In this document: piece by piece, positions 17,279 through 24,104 of the stretch | Position numbering within the stretch: the stretch's first letter is position 1 | Layout: every line of letters starts with the position of its first letter | Source: Nitrososphaerota archaeon | Lineage (GTDB): Archaea > Thermoproteota > Nitrososphaeria > Nitrososphaerales > Gagatemarchaeaceae | DNA: 64,000 nucleotides | Assembly (NCBI GenBank): GCA_029785825.1 | Contig: JAFLYY010000001.1 | Span: 372,001-436,000 of the forward strand | Reading direction: 5' to 3' | Program-made: the position numbers and the translations under genes | The notes under the pieces: model-generated | The model's input: only the letters and a program-made list of their open reading frames with translations | What the model was told of the DNA's origin: nothing | Database searches by the model: none

Positions 17279-18370
17279 CTAGCGGGCAAGGCCGTACACC
17301 TTCATGAGCGACCGGCCGACCTTCTCGGGGGAGAACAGCTCCATCGCCCTCCTCCGCCCGCCCTCTCCCAGCCTGCGCCTCAACTCGGGGTCCTCCACGA
17401 GCTTCTTCAGGTTCTCCCTTAGCCCTTCCTCGTCTCCGACCTCAGACAGAAGCCCCGAAACACCATCCTGGACCGCCTCCGCCACCGCCGGGATCTTGGT
17501 GGAGACCACAGGTATCCCCCTCCTCATGGCGTCGACCACCGTGATGGCGAAGGCGTCAGCCCTGGTCGGGAGGAGGAGCACATCGGTCGTCGGCCAAACG
17601 CATTCTGTCAGACTCTTCCCCGACGAGCCGTCAATCTGGGCGATCCTCCTGTCGGACTTCACCTCCAGCCTCGCCGCCGGAGTCCCGACGGGGCCCACGA
17701 ACACCAGCCTGGTTCCATCTTCCTTGAGGGACCTGAACGCCCTGAGGGCGGCGTCCCCTCCTTTCCGTCGGAAATCCCTTCCGATGTAGAGGACATTGCA
17801 CCCCCGATGTTCCTTCTTCGCGTCGACGGTCTCGAACGGAGGGGGGATGACGAAGACCTTTGAGTGGTCCACTCCATCCTCGACGAACCCCTTCCTAGCC
17901 CAGTCAGACCACGTCACGACCCCCGCGCACCAGCGCGAGTTCAGGTACGACGAGAACCCCTCGGTCGTCGACCTCCTCACGAACCCCTTGACGTTGTTGT
18001 AACCCGAAAGGAATTGGCCGAACGACTGGTCGCTTTCGTGGACCCAGCGGCGCTCGAACTTCCTGACGTCCCAGAAGAAGGAGTGCACCAGTGCCTTCCC
18101 CTTCTGGTCCAGGGGGGCAAGGTGCTCCAAGGCGAACCTCGCCGCCACTAGGGCGACGTTGACGGGGTTGAACTCGTAGTTCGCCGCCCTCGCGGGATAC
18201 CGGAAGCGGTCGGTCGCCAGAGTGTACTTCACCCCCGGAGGCGGATGCCTGAGCCTCCTCAGGGGCCCTGACCTCAGGCCGCCGGTCAGAGGGTCGGTGG
18301 GAGAGAGGAGAAGGCACTCCAGGTCGTGGCTGGGCTCACTGGGGGCCCGAAGGCTCGAAGACGTATCCAA
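17279..18370 (-). CDS. Glycosyltransferase, GT4/GT1-like fold
   Basis: A 363-residue GT-B glycosyltransferase. The C-terminal domain has the pattern VLYIGRDFRRKGGDAALRAF, VFVGPVGTP, DVLLLPTRADAFAITVVDAM (the E-x7-E-like donor-binding region, here with D and A in place of the first Glu) and GIPVVSTKIPAVAEAVQDG. The N-terminal half is divergent. The TTG start is 3 bp from the sulfoquinovose synthase stop, so the two are co-transcribed. A plausible role is adding a sugar, possibly sulfoquinovose, to a lipid-linked or S-layer glycan; this is inferred from the neighbour. Confidence 0.82.
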   Translation of the reverse strand: MDTSSSLRAPSEPSHDLECLLLSPTDPLTGGLRSGPLRRLRHPPPGVKYTLATDRFRYPARAANYEFNPVNVALVAARFALEHLAPLDQKGKALVHSFFWDVRKFERRWVHESDQSFGQFLSGYNNVKGFVRRSTTEGFSSYLNSRWCAGVVTWSDWARKGFVEDGVDHSKVFVIPPPFETVDAKKEHRGCNVLYIGRDFRRKGGDAALRAFRSLKEDGTRLVFVGPVGTPAARLEVKSDRRIAQIDGSSGKSLTECVWPTTDVLLLPTRADAFAITVVDAMRRGIPVVSTKIPAVAEAVQDGVSGLLSEVGDEEGLRENLKKLVEDPELRRRLGEGGRRRAMELFSPEKVGRSLMKVYGLAR

Positions 18371-18373
18371 GAC

Positions 18374-19651
18374 TTACCGGGATACCTTGGCGGGCTGGTC
18401 TTGAGCCAGTTCCATCAGCTCCATGGCAGAGGGCCACCCGGTGAGATCGCGGGGAAGCTGGAACACGTCCGAGGCTACGCTCTTGCGTCCGCCCCAGGGG
18501 ACCGAAGGAGCGAGGAGTGCCTTCATCCGCATCGCCCGCGACTTGTGCTCTATCACCACCTCGAAGACCTCGCGCAGGACTTCGTCCATGGTCTTCGTCC
18601 GGGCGAACCCAAGCGAAGGAAGGACCTTGTGCTGGACCCTATAGTAATGTTCCTCGCTCTCCACCCTTGGGTTCCTGACCTTCTCGAAGCCGACGTCCAG
18701 GCCGAACTCGTCTGCGATGCGTCTGACCTTCTCCGCCAGCTGCAGGGTGTCGAACGTCTCGTCTATCTGGTTGACGACTCGGTATTCTCCTTCGCGGGGC
18801 GGGTTGTCGAGCAACAGGGTCAGGCATTTTATGCTGTCGTAGAGGGAGAGATACCCTCTCGTCATCTTCCCTCTCCCGTAGATCAGGAGCTTGTTGTAGA
18901 CCACGGCCTGGGCGACGTACTTGTTGACCACTGTCCCCCACACGGAGTCGAGGTCAAATCTGGTGGCCAGCCGCCCGTCGACGACCTCGCCCGTCCTGCA
19001 CCCGTAGACCACCCCCTGCATGACGTCGGTAGCCTTCAGGCCGTGGATCTTGTTCGCCAGCATCACGTTGAACGTGTCGAAGACTTTGCTCAGGTGGTAC
19101 CAGCTCTGGCCCGTCCTGGGGAACATAGCTTTGTGCTTCCTCCCGCCCCTGCGTATCTCGACCGGGCCCTCCGTGATCTCCACATTGGGGGTCCCGTACT
19201 CGCCCATGGTCCCCATCTTCAGCAGGTGGGAGCCGGGGGTGTGCCTGGTCATCGAGAAGACGATGTTCAGGTTCGTGGCCACGTTGCTGAGCTCTGTGTA
19301 GAGGGCGTGCTCTTGGTCAATCATGCTGAACGGCGCACTCCTCTGCTGGGCGAGGTGGACCACGGTTCCGGGGCGGTATCTCGAAATGACCCAGTCGACC
19401 TCGCTAGGGTTCCTGGCGTCGGCCCGGACGAAGGCGAGGTTCTGCTTGCCGGACGCCTTCTCGTAGGTCGAAATCCTCGTCTCCGGGCTCTCTATGGGGA
19501 CAAGCGAATCAGACCCGACGGACTGCACCAGCCTTCGCGTGACGAGGTTGTCGACGATTACCACGTCCCTCTCGCTCCGCCAAGCGAGGTGCAACGCGAG
19601 CGGCCAACCTATGTATCCATCGCCGCCGAAAATGACGACAGAATCCTTCAA
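18374..19651 (-). CDS. agl3: UDP-sulfoquinovose synthase (Agl3/SQD1 type)
   Basis: A 425-residue short-chain dehydrogenase/epimerase-like enzyme that makes UDP-sulfoquinovose from UDP-glucose and sulfite. The NAD-binding motif GGDGYIG is at residues 9-15. The catalytic set is T148 in MGTMGEYG and Y185/K189 in YHLSK; the Thr-Tyr spacing of 37 matches plant SQD1. RADARNPSEVDWVI and LAQQRSAPFSM are also family signatures. In Sulfolobus the homologue Agl3 supplies sulfoquinovose for S-layer N-glycans. It heads an operon with a glycosyltransferase and an MFS protein. A TATA-like AGATAAATAGG lies about 58 bp before the start. Ordinary sugar epimerase activity is a less likely alternative. Confidence 0.88.
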   Translation of the reverse strand: MKDSVVIFGGDGYIGWPLALHLAWRSERDVVIVDNLVTRRLVQSVGSDSLVPIESPETRISTYEKASGKQNLAFVRADARNPSEVDWVISRYRPGTVVHLAQQRSAPFSMIDQEHALYTELSNVATNLNIVFSMTRHTPGSHLLKMGTMGEYGTPNVEITEGPVEIRRGGRKHKAMFPRTGQSWYHLSKVFDTFNVMLANKIHGLKATDVMQGVVYGCRTGEVVDGRLATRFDLDSVWGTVVNKYVAQAVVYNKLLIYGRGKMTRGYLSLYDSIKCLTLLLDNPPREGEYRVVNQIDETFDTLQLAEKVRRIADEFGLDVGFEKVRNPRVESEEHYYRVQHKVLPSLGFARTKTMDEVLREVFEVVIEHKSRAMRMKALLAPSVPWGGRKSVASDVFQLPRDLTGWPSAMELMELAQDQPAKVSR

Positions 19652-19765
19652 AGGACCCCGATAGCCCGTCGGAAGCGGTCCAACACTCCAGAGGCTGTGG
19701 CGGCCTATTTATCTGAAGAGAACGTTGCGTATGAACGGTGCGTTCATCCGTTCCAGAGCCACCAG

Positions 19766-20059
19766 TCAGATGGCGACCCCGAAGGCCGAAAGAAAGCTCT
19801 GGGCGCGCCTCACTTCCCTCACGAACTCCAGCCCCTTCGAGGTCACCCTGTAGTATCTGCTCCCTCCGTCTTCATGCTCGCTCAGGAGGCCCCTCTTCTG
19901 GAGCTCGGCAACGTGTTTCATCAGGCGGTCATGGGGGAGATTTGCTTTCTGGAGTATCCTGGTCGTCTTGGCCTCTCCCTCCTCCTCGGTCACCGTCAAG
20001 ATGTCGAAGTAAATCTTGATGGTGCTCCTCTGCTTCTCAGCTTGAACCAACTCTTCCAC
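19766..20059 (-). CDS. Small winged-helix regulator (HTH_45-like)
   Basis: A 97-residue single-domain DNA-binding protein. The N-terminal helices (STIKIYFDILTVTEEEGEA), recognition region (RILQKANLPHDRLMKHVAEL) and wing (SRYYRVTSKGLEFVREV) fit the HTH_45 group, abundant in Thaumarchaeota-like genomes. Its start lies inside the 3' end of the preceding membrane-protein gene by 23 bp, so the two are translationally coupled and may form a sensor-regulator pair. Target genes cannot be deduced. Confidence 0.8.
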   Translation of the reverse strand: MEELVQAEKQRSTIKIYFDILTVTEEEGEAKTTRILQKANLPHDRLMKHVAELQKRGLLSEHEDGGSRYYRVTSKGLEFVREVRRAQSFLSAFGVAI

Positions 20060-20699
20060 TCCAGATGACGAAGATCAGAAGAAGGACGAAACCCGCGAGG
20101 TTCGTAGTCCCCCCGATGACGTAAAGGAAACCCGAAGTGAGGATGCTTCCGGTAAGTTCACCCAGGTGGGAAAGGGCAATGAGGGCGAACGCGAGGAGGA
20201 CGATGAGCGAGAACCTGTTCCTCTGCTCGGAGTATGCCATCACCCCCTGGAATGCGATGAACGAAACCAGAACGAGTATCACAAGCTCGCCTGTGTCGAG
20301 GATCAAGGTGCGGAACAGCAGGGGCATCACCGGGCCTACCGCCGCCAGAGGCGCCAGGGCCTCCGCCCGGTCCATCGGCACCCCCTTCTGGACGCGGACG
20401 GTGTAGCCTGCGGCGATGATGAGATAGGCGGCCGACTGAAGAACGAGATACAGGGCGGTGGCGCTGTAGATGAGAGCAATCCTGTCGGTGACCCTGGCGA
20501 GGTTGAACGCGGCGAAGAGGTAGAGCGACGCCTGGGCAAGGAGACCAACCCCCAGGAGCATGAAGCCAACGCTCAGGTACCTGAGGAAGCCAGACCCCGT
20601 CACCCTCCTGTACCTGAAGGCGTAGTAGCTCACTCCCAATGCGACCGCGCCGCTGACGAGGTTAAGGAGGGAATTGGGAACCAGATACGGCTCTACCAC
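20037..20699 (-). CDS. Seven-helix integral membrane protein, unknown function
   Basis: A 220-residue protein made almost entirely of hydrophobic helices (about seven) with short loops, one of which holds RVQKGVPMDRAEAL. No catalytic or heme motif is evident. Similar small multi-helix proteins are often encoded beside HTH_45 regulators in archaea; here the downstream regulator gene overlaps its end. A membrane sensor that controls the regulator is one possibility, stated as inference. Confidence 0.7.
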   Translation of the reverse strand: MVEPYLVPNSLLNLVSGAVALGVSYYAFRYRRVTGSGFLRYLSVGFMLLGVGLLAQASLYLFAAFNLARVTDRIALIYSATALYLVLQSAAYLIIAAGYTVRVQKGVPMDRAEALAPLAAVGPVMPLLFRTLILDTGELVILVLVSFIAFQGVMAYSEQRNRFSLIVLLAFALIALSHLGELTGSILTSGFLYVIGGTTNLAGFVLLLIFVIWSGRVGSS

Positions 20700-20874
20700 T
20701 GTCGCGCCTCCCGCCGGATGGGGTCGAGAGCTGTAGCGTGGCGGCCAGGAGTGGGGGTTCCCCGCGATTTCAAATGATGCCTTGGCTCTTCGAATCCGGG
20801 CGAGGGTTATAGAGGTTTTTCGGCCCTGGTCAGGCCATCAAAGGATAAGTCGGCCGCCCCGGCGCCCCTCTGGC

Positions 20875-21762
20875 TTGCCTCGCCGAGCGCCGAAAGTCAA
20901 AGGGCTGTTCACCGCCCTCCTCACCCCCTTCGACGGGAAGGGAAGGGCAGACGCCGGTAAGGCTGCTGACCTGGTCCGGTTCCAGGTCTCCAAGGGGGCA
21001 GACGGCATCTATGTCTGCGGTAGCACCGGGCTGGGGCCGATGCTGGGGGTTGACGAGAGGAAATCGCTCGCCGAAGCCGCCGTTGGAGCCGCCGGCAGGG
21101 TTCCGGTGGTGGTGCAGGTGGGGTGCGCAGACACACCTTCGACCGTACTGCTCGCGAAGCACGCAGAGAAGGCGGGGGCCTACGCCGTCGCCAGCCTTAC
21201 GCCGTACTACTACAGGCCTGGGGAGCTGGCGGTGACAAAGCACTTCGAGGCCGTTTCGAAGGCGGTCACCCTTCCGCTTCTCGCATACAACATCCCGCAG
21301 TTCACAGGGAACAACCTCCTCCCTGAGACTGTGGCCGCGCTTGCCGATGCTGAGACTATAGTGGGGGTCAAAGACTCCTGTCGTGACCTGCTCCAGCTGC
21401 TGGACCTGATGGACAGGGTCCCTGAAGGGTTCGTCGTCATGAACGGTACAGAAGAGTATGGCCTTTTCGCGATGATGTCTGGGGCCGACGGTTTGGTCTC
21501 GGGAGGGGCTAACGCGCTCCCGGAGCTCATGAAGTCCATGGTGGCAGCCGAGACGAAGGGGGACCACCAGGGCGCGATCGAAGCACAGGCCCGGGTCAGG
21601 GAATTCAAGGACCTGGTAAGATCCAGCCCCATCCCTTCCTACTACGCGATACTCCGCGAAAGAGGGTTCGACTGCGGTTCCCCCAGGGGACCCTTCCTCG
21701 AGCTGCGGAGGGCGGAGTCGGGCCGGTTGATTTCCGCGCTAAGAAGGCTTGACTTCCTATAG
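20875..21762 (+). CDS. Dihydrodipicolinate synthase/KDG aldolase family lyase
   Basis: A 295-residue class I aldolase of the DapA/NanA/KdgA superfamily. The Schiff-base lysine is K166 in GVKDSC and the catalytic tyrosine is Y138 in LAYNIPQ; their spacing of 28 is that of E. coli DapA (Y133, K161). GSTGLGPML replaces the usual GTTGE. This difference and the lack of lysine-pathway neighbours leave the substrate open: lysine biosynthesis, 2-keto-3-deoxygluconate or a related keto acid. The TTG start at 20875 is chosen because AAAGGATAAG lies about 27 bp upstream; the frame runs upstream to 20782 but through the promoter. Confidence 0.85.
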   Translation: MPRRAPKVKGLFTALLTPFDGKGRADAGKAADLVRFQVSKGADGIYVCGSTGLGPMLGVDERKSLAEAAVGAAGRVPVVVQVGCADTPSTVLLAKHAEKAGAYAVASLTPYYYRPGELAVTKHFEAVSKAVTLPLLAYNIPQFTGNNLLPETVAALADAETIVGVKDSCRDLLQLLDLMDRVPEGFVVMNGTEEYGLFAMMSGADGLVSGGANALPELMKSMVAAETKGDHQGAIEAQARVREFKDLVRSSPIPSYYAILRERGFDCGSPRGPFLELRRAESGRLISALRRLDFL

Positions 21763-22386
21763 TCTCCCGGCTAGCTCCCTGTGCCTGAAGCACCCTACCA
21801 GGTGATCGTTCACCATCCCAGTGGCCTGCATGTGGGCGTAGCAGATGGTGGGGCCGGCGAACCCGAACCCGCGGCTGACAAGATCTTTGCTCATCGCCGT
21901 AGCCTCCGGGGTGACGGCAGGTATCTCCTTCAGCGAACGCCACCTGTTGACCTTCGGCTTGCCGCCCACGAAGCGCCAGACGTAGTCGTCGAAGCTACCG
22001 AACTCCTCCTGCACCCGCAAAAACGCCTTTGCATTCTTGACCGCAGACTCGACCTTCCTCCTGTTCCTCACTATCCCTGGGTCGTCCAACAGCCTGCTCA
22101 CCCTCCCGCTGCCGTAGCGCGCCACCTTTTCGGGATCGAACCCGTCGAAGGCCTTCCTGTAGCCTTCCCGTTTCTTCAGGATGATGTACCAGTTGAGGCC
22201 CGCCTGGGCCCCTTCGAGGACAAGGAACTCGAACATGAGTGCGTCGTCGTGGACCGGAACCCCCCACTCCCTGTCGTGGTAGTCGCGGTAGATTGGGACG
22301 TCCATCGAGGGCCACCCGCACCTTTGGAGGCTGCTCAACCCCTCCCCCACCTCCTCCCTGGATAAATCGGGATTGCTTTCCCGCAT
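21757..22386 (-). CDS. tag: DNA-3-methyladenine glycosylase I
   Basis: A 209-residue base-excision repair enzyme that removes 3-methyladenine from alkylated DNA. RCGWPSMD, YRDYHDREWGVPV and the C-terminal NDHLVGCFRH carry the Cys, His, His and Cys ligands of the Tag zinc snap. LEGAQAGLNWYIILKKREGYRKAFDGFD is the conserved substrate-pocket region, with the catalytic Glu after LVL. The ATG at 22386 is chosen from nearby promoter-like sequence; the frame extends farther without homology. It is convergent with, and overlaps by 6 bp, the DapA-family gene. Tag is mainly bacterial, so acquisition by transfer is plausible. Confidence 0.9.
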   Translation of the reverse strand: MRESNPDLSREEVGEGLSSLQRCGWPSMDVPIYRDYHDREWGVPVHDDALMFEFLVLEGAQAGLNWYIILKKREGYRKAFDGFDPEKVARYGSGRVSRLLDDPGIVRNRRKVESAVKNAKAFLRVQEEFGSFDDYVWRFVGGKPKVNRWRSLKEIPAVTPEATAMSKDLVSRGFGFAGPTICYAHMQATGMVNDHLVGCFRHRELAGRL

Positions 22387-22423
22387 GGCAACGCGTAAGT
22401 AGAGCGGACGGCTATCAACACGC

Positions 22424-22558
22424 ATGCCTGTCTGCCCCAAGTGCGGCAAGCTGATCAGCCCCAAGAAGTACAAGAGGCATCTGGAGCGCTGCGGGACGAC
22501 CCACAAGCACGCCGCACAGCCCCTGAGATCTGGAGACGACTTCTTCGAGCGGGTATGA
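22424..22558 (+). CDS. 44-residue C2HC zinc-finger-like protein
   Basis: A very short gene encoding MPVCPKCGKLISPKKYKRHL followed by ERCGTTHKHA and an acidic end. C4, C7, H19 and C23 have the spacing C-x2-C-x11-H-x3-C, a good single zinc finger, and the lysine/arginine content suggests nucleic-acid binding. A TATA-like CGTAAGTAG lies about 26 bp before the ATG. It is divergent from tag and 38 bp upstream of a tRNA gene. No specific role can be assigned. Confidence 0.72.
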   Translation: MPVCPKCGKLISPKKYKRHLERCGTTHKHAAQPLRSGDDFFERV

Positions 22559-22596
22559 AGCTTAAAACCACCTTCGGGCCTGGCCCGTTTTCGAGC

Positions 22597-22704
22597 GCCC
22601 TGGTCGTATAGAGGTCAGTATGCTGCCCTGTCACCGGCGTATCGCCGGCAGAGCGGCAGCGACCCGGGTTCGAAATCTCGGCGACGAAAGTCCCGGCCAG
22701 GGCG
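22597..22704 (+). tRNA. tRNA-Asp (GUC) with two introns
   Basis: Acceptor GCCCTGG (22597-22603) pairs with CCAGGGC (22697-22703), followed by discriminator G. Anticodon stem CTGCC (22623-22627) pairs with GGCAG (22655-22659), with GTC at 22630-22632. Intron 1 is 22634-22653, after position 37: CTGT pairs with GCAG between two 3-nt bulges, and the inner CCGGCG-type hairpin is perfect. T-stem CCGGG (22664-22668) pairs with CCCGG (22692-22696), but the loop is 23 nt; TTCG pairs with CGAA between bulges AAA (22673-22675) and AGT (22689-22691), which places intron 2 at 22675-22690 and restores a normal TTCGAAT loop. A TATA-like GCTTAAAACC precedes the gene by about 32 bp. No CCA is encoded. Confidence 0.9.
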
Positions 22705-22862
22705 CCTACGTTCCAATTCCGGCTCACAGCCGTCAAGAGGCGAGGGGCCCTCTCGGGTCTAGGGCCGGGGATTGCCTACCGAGCTTTCAAGCAGGTTGAA
22801 AGGTCAAGAAACGGCGATTCAAACGCGTTGGAATAAGTGGCTTCCGACTCGGCCTCCTTTCC

Positions 22863-23084
22863 ATGCAGAGACTTTCCGTGATCTCCGTGATGGCCCTCCT
22901 CGCGATAGGGTGCGTCCTTGCTGGAGCGGTCTTCATTCATCCCTTGACAGCTGCCCCCTCTCCCACGAGCTCCCCTTCCACCCAGGGCGCCGCTCCGCCC
23001 ACCGCGTCGAACAGCACCCTCCTGACCCAACCTCCGGCCACCCAGAGCGGTGGCGATGACGGCGGGGGCGGCGGCGATCACTAG
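22863..23084 (+). CDS. Small exported or membrane-anchored protein
   Basis: A 73-residue protein with an N-terminal hydrophobic segment (LSVISVMALLAIGCVLAGAVF) followed by a proline-, serine- and threonine-rich low-complexity tail ending in GGDDGGGGGDH. It looks like a signal anchor with an extracellular linker. It begins a gene cluster with a probable heme b membrane protein and a Rieske protein, each starting within 15 bp or overlapping, so it may help assembly or docking of an electron-transfer unit. The Asp- and His-containing tail could bind metal. Function is inferred only from context. Confidence 0.65.
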   Translation: MQRLSVISVMALLAIGCVLAGAVFIHPLTAAPSPTSSPSTQGAAPPTASNSTLLTQPPATQSGGDDGGGGGDH

Positions 23085-23099
23085 CCGCGGGGCCACCCT

Positions 23100-23588
23100 T
23101 TGAACGGCCCGCTGTGGCTTGGCGAAGCAGCCGGCTTCGCTGCGCTCGCCTTCACTGGAGGGTCCGCGTCCATGGTGATGTTCAGGGCAAGGCTGGTGAG
23201 GGCCGTCGGAGGGGCGCTACGGCTCAGGTGGATGCACGTCTCCATGTCCGTGCTTGGAGCCCTTTTCATCGCGGTCCACATCTACGTCCTGTTCCTCCCG
23301 CCGGACCTCCTCCCGGTGGACCTGGGGTACGCGGCCGTCGCCCTCGGGCTCGCCCTCTGGGCCACGGGGGTGGGGTTCCTGGAGAGGAACAGGGACTCCT
23401 TCTTCCTTCATGGGGCCCTCGCCGTCTCGTTCTTCACCGCGGTGATACTCCACGCGGCCTCATCCAGCACCACTTTGCCCTCCCGGCTGGCTTTCGCATC
23501 CCTCGCCGCGGTCGCGGTCGCCGCCCTGGCCAACGCCGGCTACCACGCCAGGAAGCTGCTCCCAGCCAGGTCGAAGCCGGATGGATAG
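23100..23588 (+). CDS. Four- to five-helix membrane protein with bis-heme b histidine pattern
   Basis: A 162-residue integral membrane protein. One helix carries H46 and H60 (MHVSMSVLGALFIAVH) and a later helix carries H104 and H118 (LHGALAVSFFTAVILH). Two histidines exactly 14 residues apart in each of two helices is the ligand layout of cytochrome b and ferric-reductase-type proteins holding two stacked hemes. The Rieske gene overlaps its stop codon. I infer a minimal membrane b-type cytochrome that exchanges electrons with the Rieske protein. It is far shorter than cytochrome b of the bc1 complex and lacks the PEWY motif. TTG start at 23100. Confidence 0.75.
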   Translation: MNGPLWLGEAAGFAALAFTGGSASMVMFRARLVRAVGGALRLRWMHVSMSVLGALFIAVHIYVLFLPPDLLPVDLGYAAVALGLALWATGVGFLERNRDSFFLHGALAVSFFTAVILHAASSSTTLPSRLAFASLAAVAVAALANAGYHARKLLPARSKPDG

Positions 23589-24051
23589 GCGGGAGCTCCT
23601 CCGGCGGATGGTGACCACAGCCCTCTTCGGGGCTCTCGGAGCGGTGGCCATCTTCGAAGCCGTCGCGAAGCTCGGCCAGTCGCAGCCCGTCCCGGTCCTC
23701 ACTCCAGGCGCGACGACAGGAGGCCAGGCCACCACCGGGCAGCAGGCGCCAGCAGGGTACTTCATAGTGGCTCCGCTTTCGGCGCTCTCGGGGAAGGCTT
23801 CGGCGTACTTCAACCACCCCACCCGGGGTCTCTCGATACTTGTTGACTACGGTGGTCAGTGGCGTGCCTTCAGCGCACTATGCACCCACGCCGGGTGCAC
23901 CGTGGACTTCACCGGTTCGCAGATCTACTGCCCCTGTCACGGTGGCTCTTTCAGCCCGACGAGCGGGGCAGTGCTGGGCGGCCCGCCCCAGACTCCTCTC
24001 CCGGAGTACTCGGTGCAGATTCAGGGCGGCAGTCTGTACGTGAGCGGATGA
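23581..24051 (+). CDS. Rieske 2Fe-2S protein
   Basis: A 156-residue protein with a twin-arginine-like N terminus (MDRRELLRRMVTTALFGALG) that serves as export signal or membrane anchor, a Gly/Thr/Gln-rich linker, and a Rieske fold. Cluster ligands are C101 and H103 (CTHAGC) and C117 and H120 (CPCHGG); C106 and C119 should form the disulfide typical of high-potential bc1-type Rieske proteins. It would sit on the outer face of the membrane and shuttle electrons. The start overlaps the end of the di-heme b gene by 8 bp, so the proteins are translationally coupled. No quinol-oxidising cytochrome b or c1 gene is in the window. Confidence 0.93.
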   Translation: MDRRELLRRMVTTALFGALGAVAIFEAVAKLGQSQPVPVLTPGATTGGQATTGQQAPAGYFIVAPLSALSGKASAYFNHPTRGLSILVDYGGQWRAFSALCTHAGCTVDFTGSQIYCPCHGGSFSPTSGAVLGGPPQTPLPEYSVQIQGGSLYVSG

Positions 24052-24076
24052 AGACTCTCGCAAAAAAAGGGGGACC

Positions 24077-24104
24077 AGTGGCCTGAGGCTACGCCTCGGC
24101 CACT
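24077..24104. terminator. Hairpin between convergent genes
   Basis: AGTGGCC plus GAGGC (24077-24089, one T bulged) pairs with GCCTC plus GGCCACT (24093-24104) around a TAC loop, giving 12 base pairs. It lies 25 bp after the Rieske stop and touches the stop codon of the gene on the opposite strand, so it may end transcripts from either side. Confidence 0.45.
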
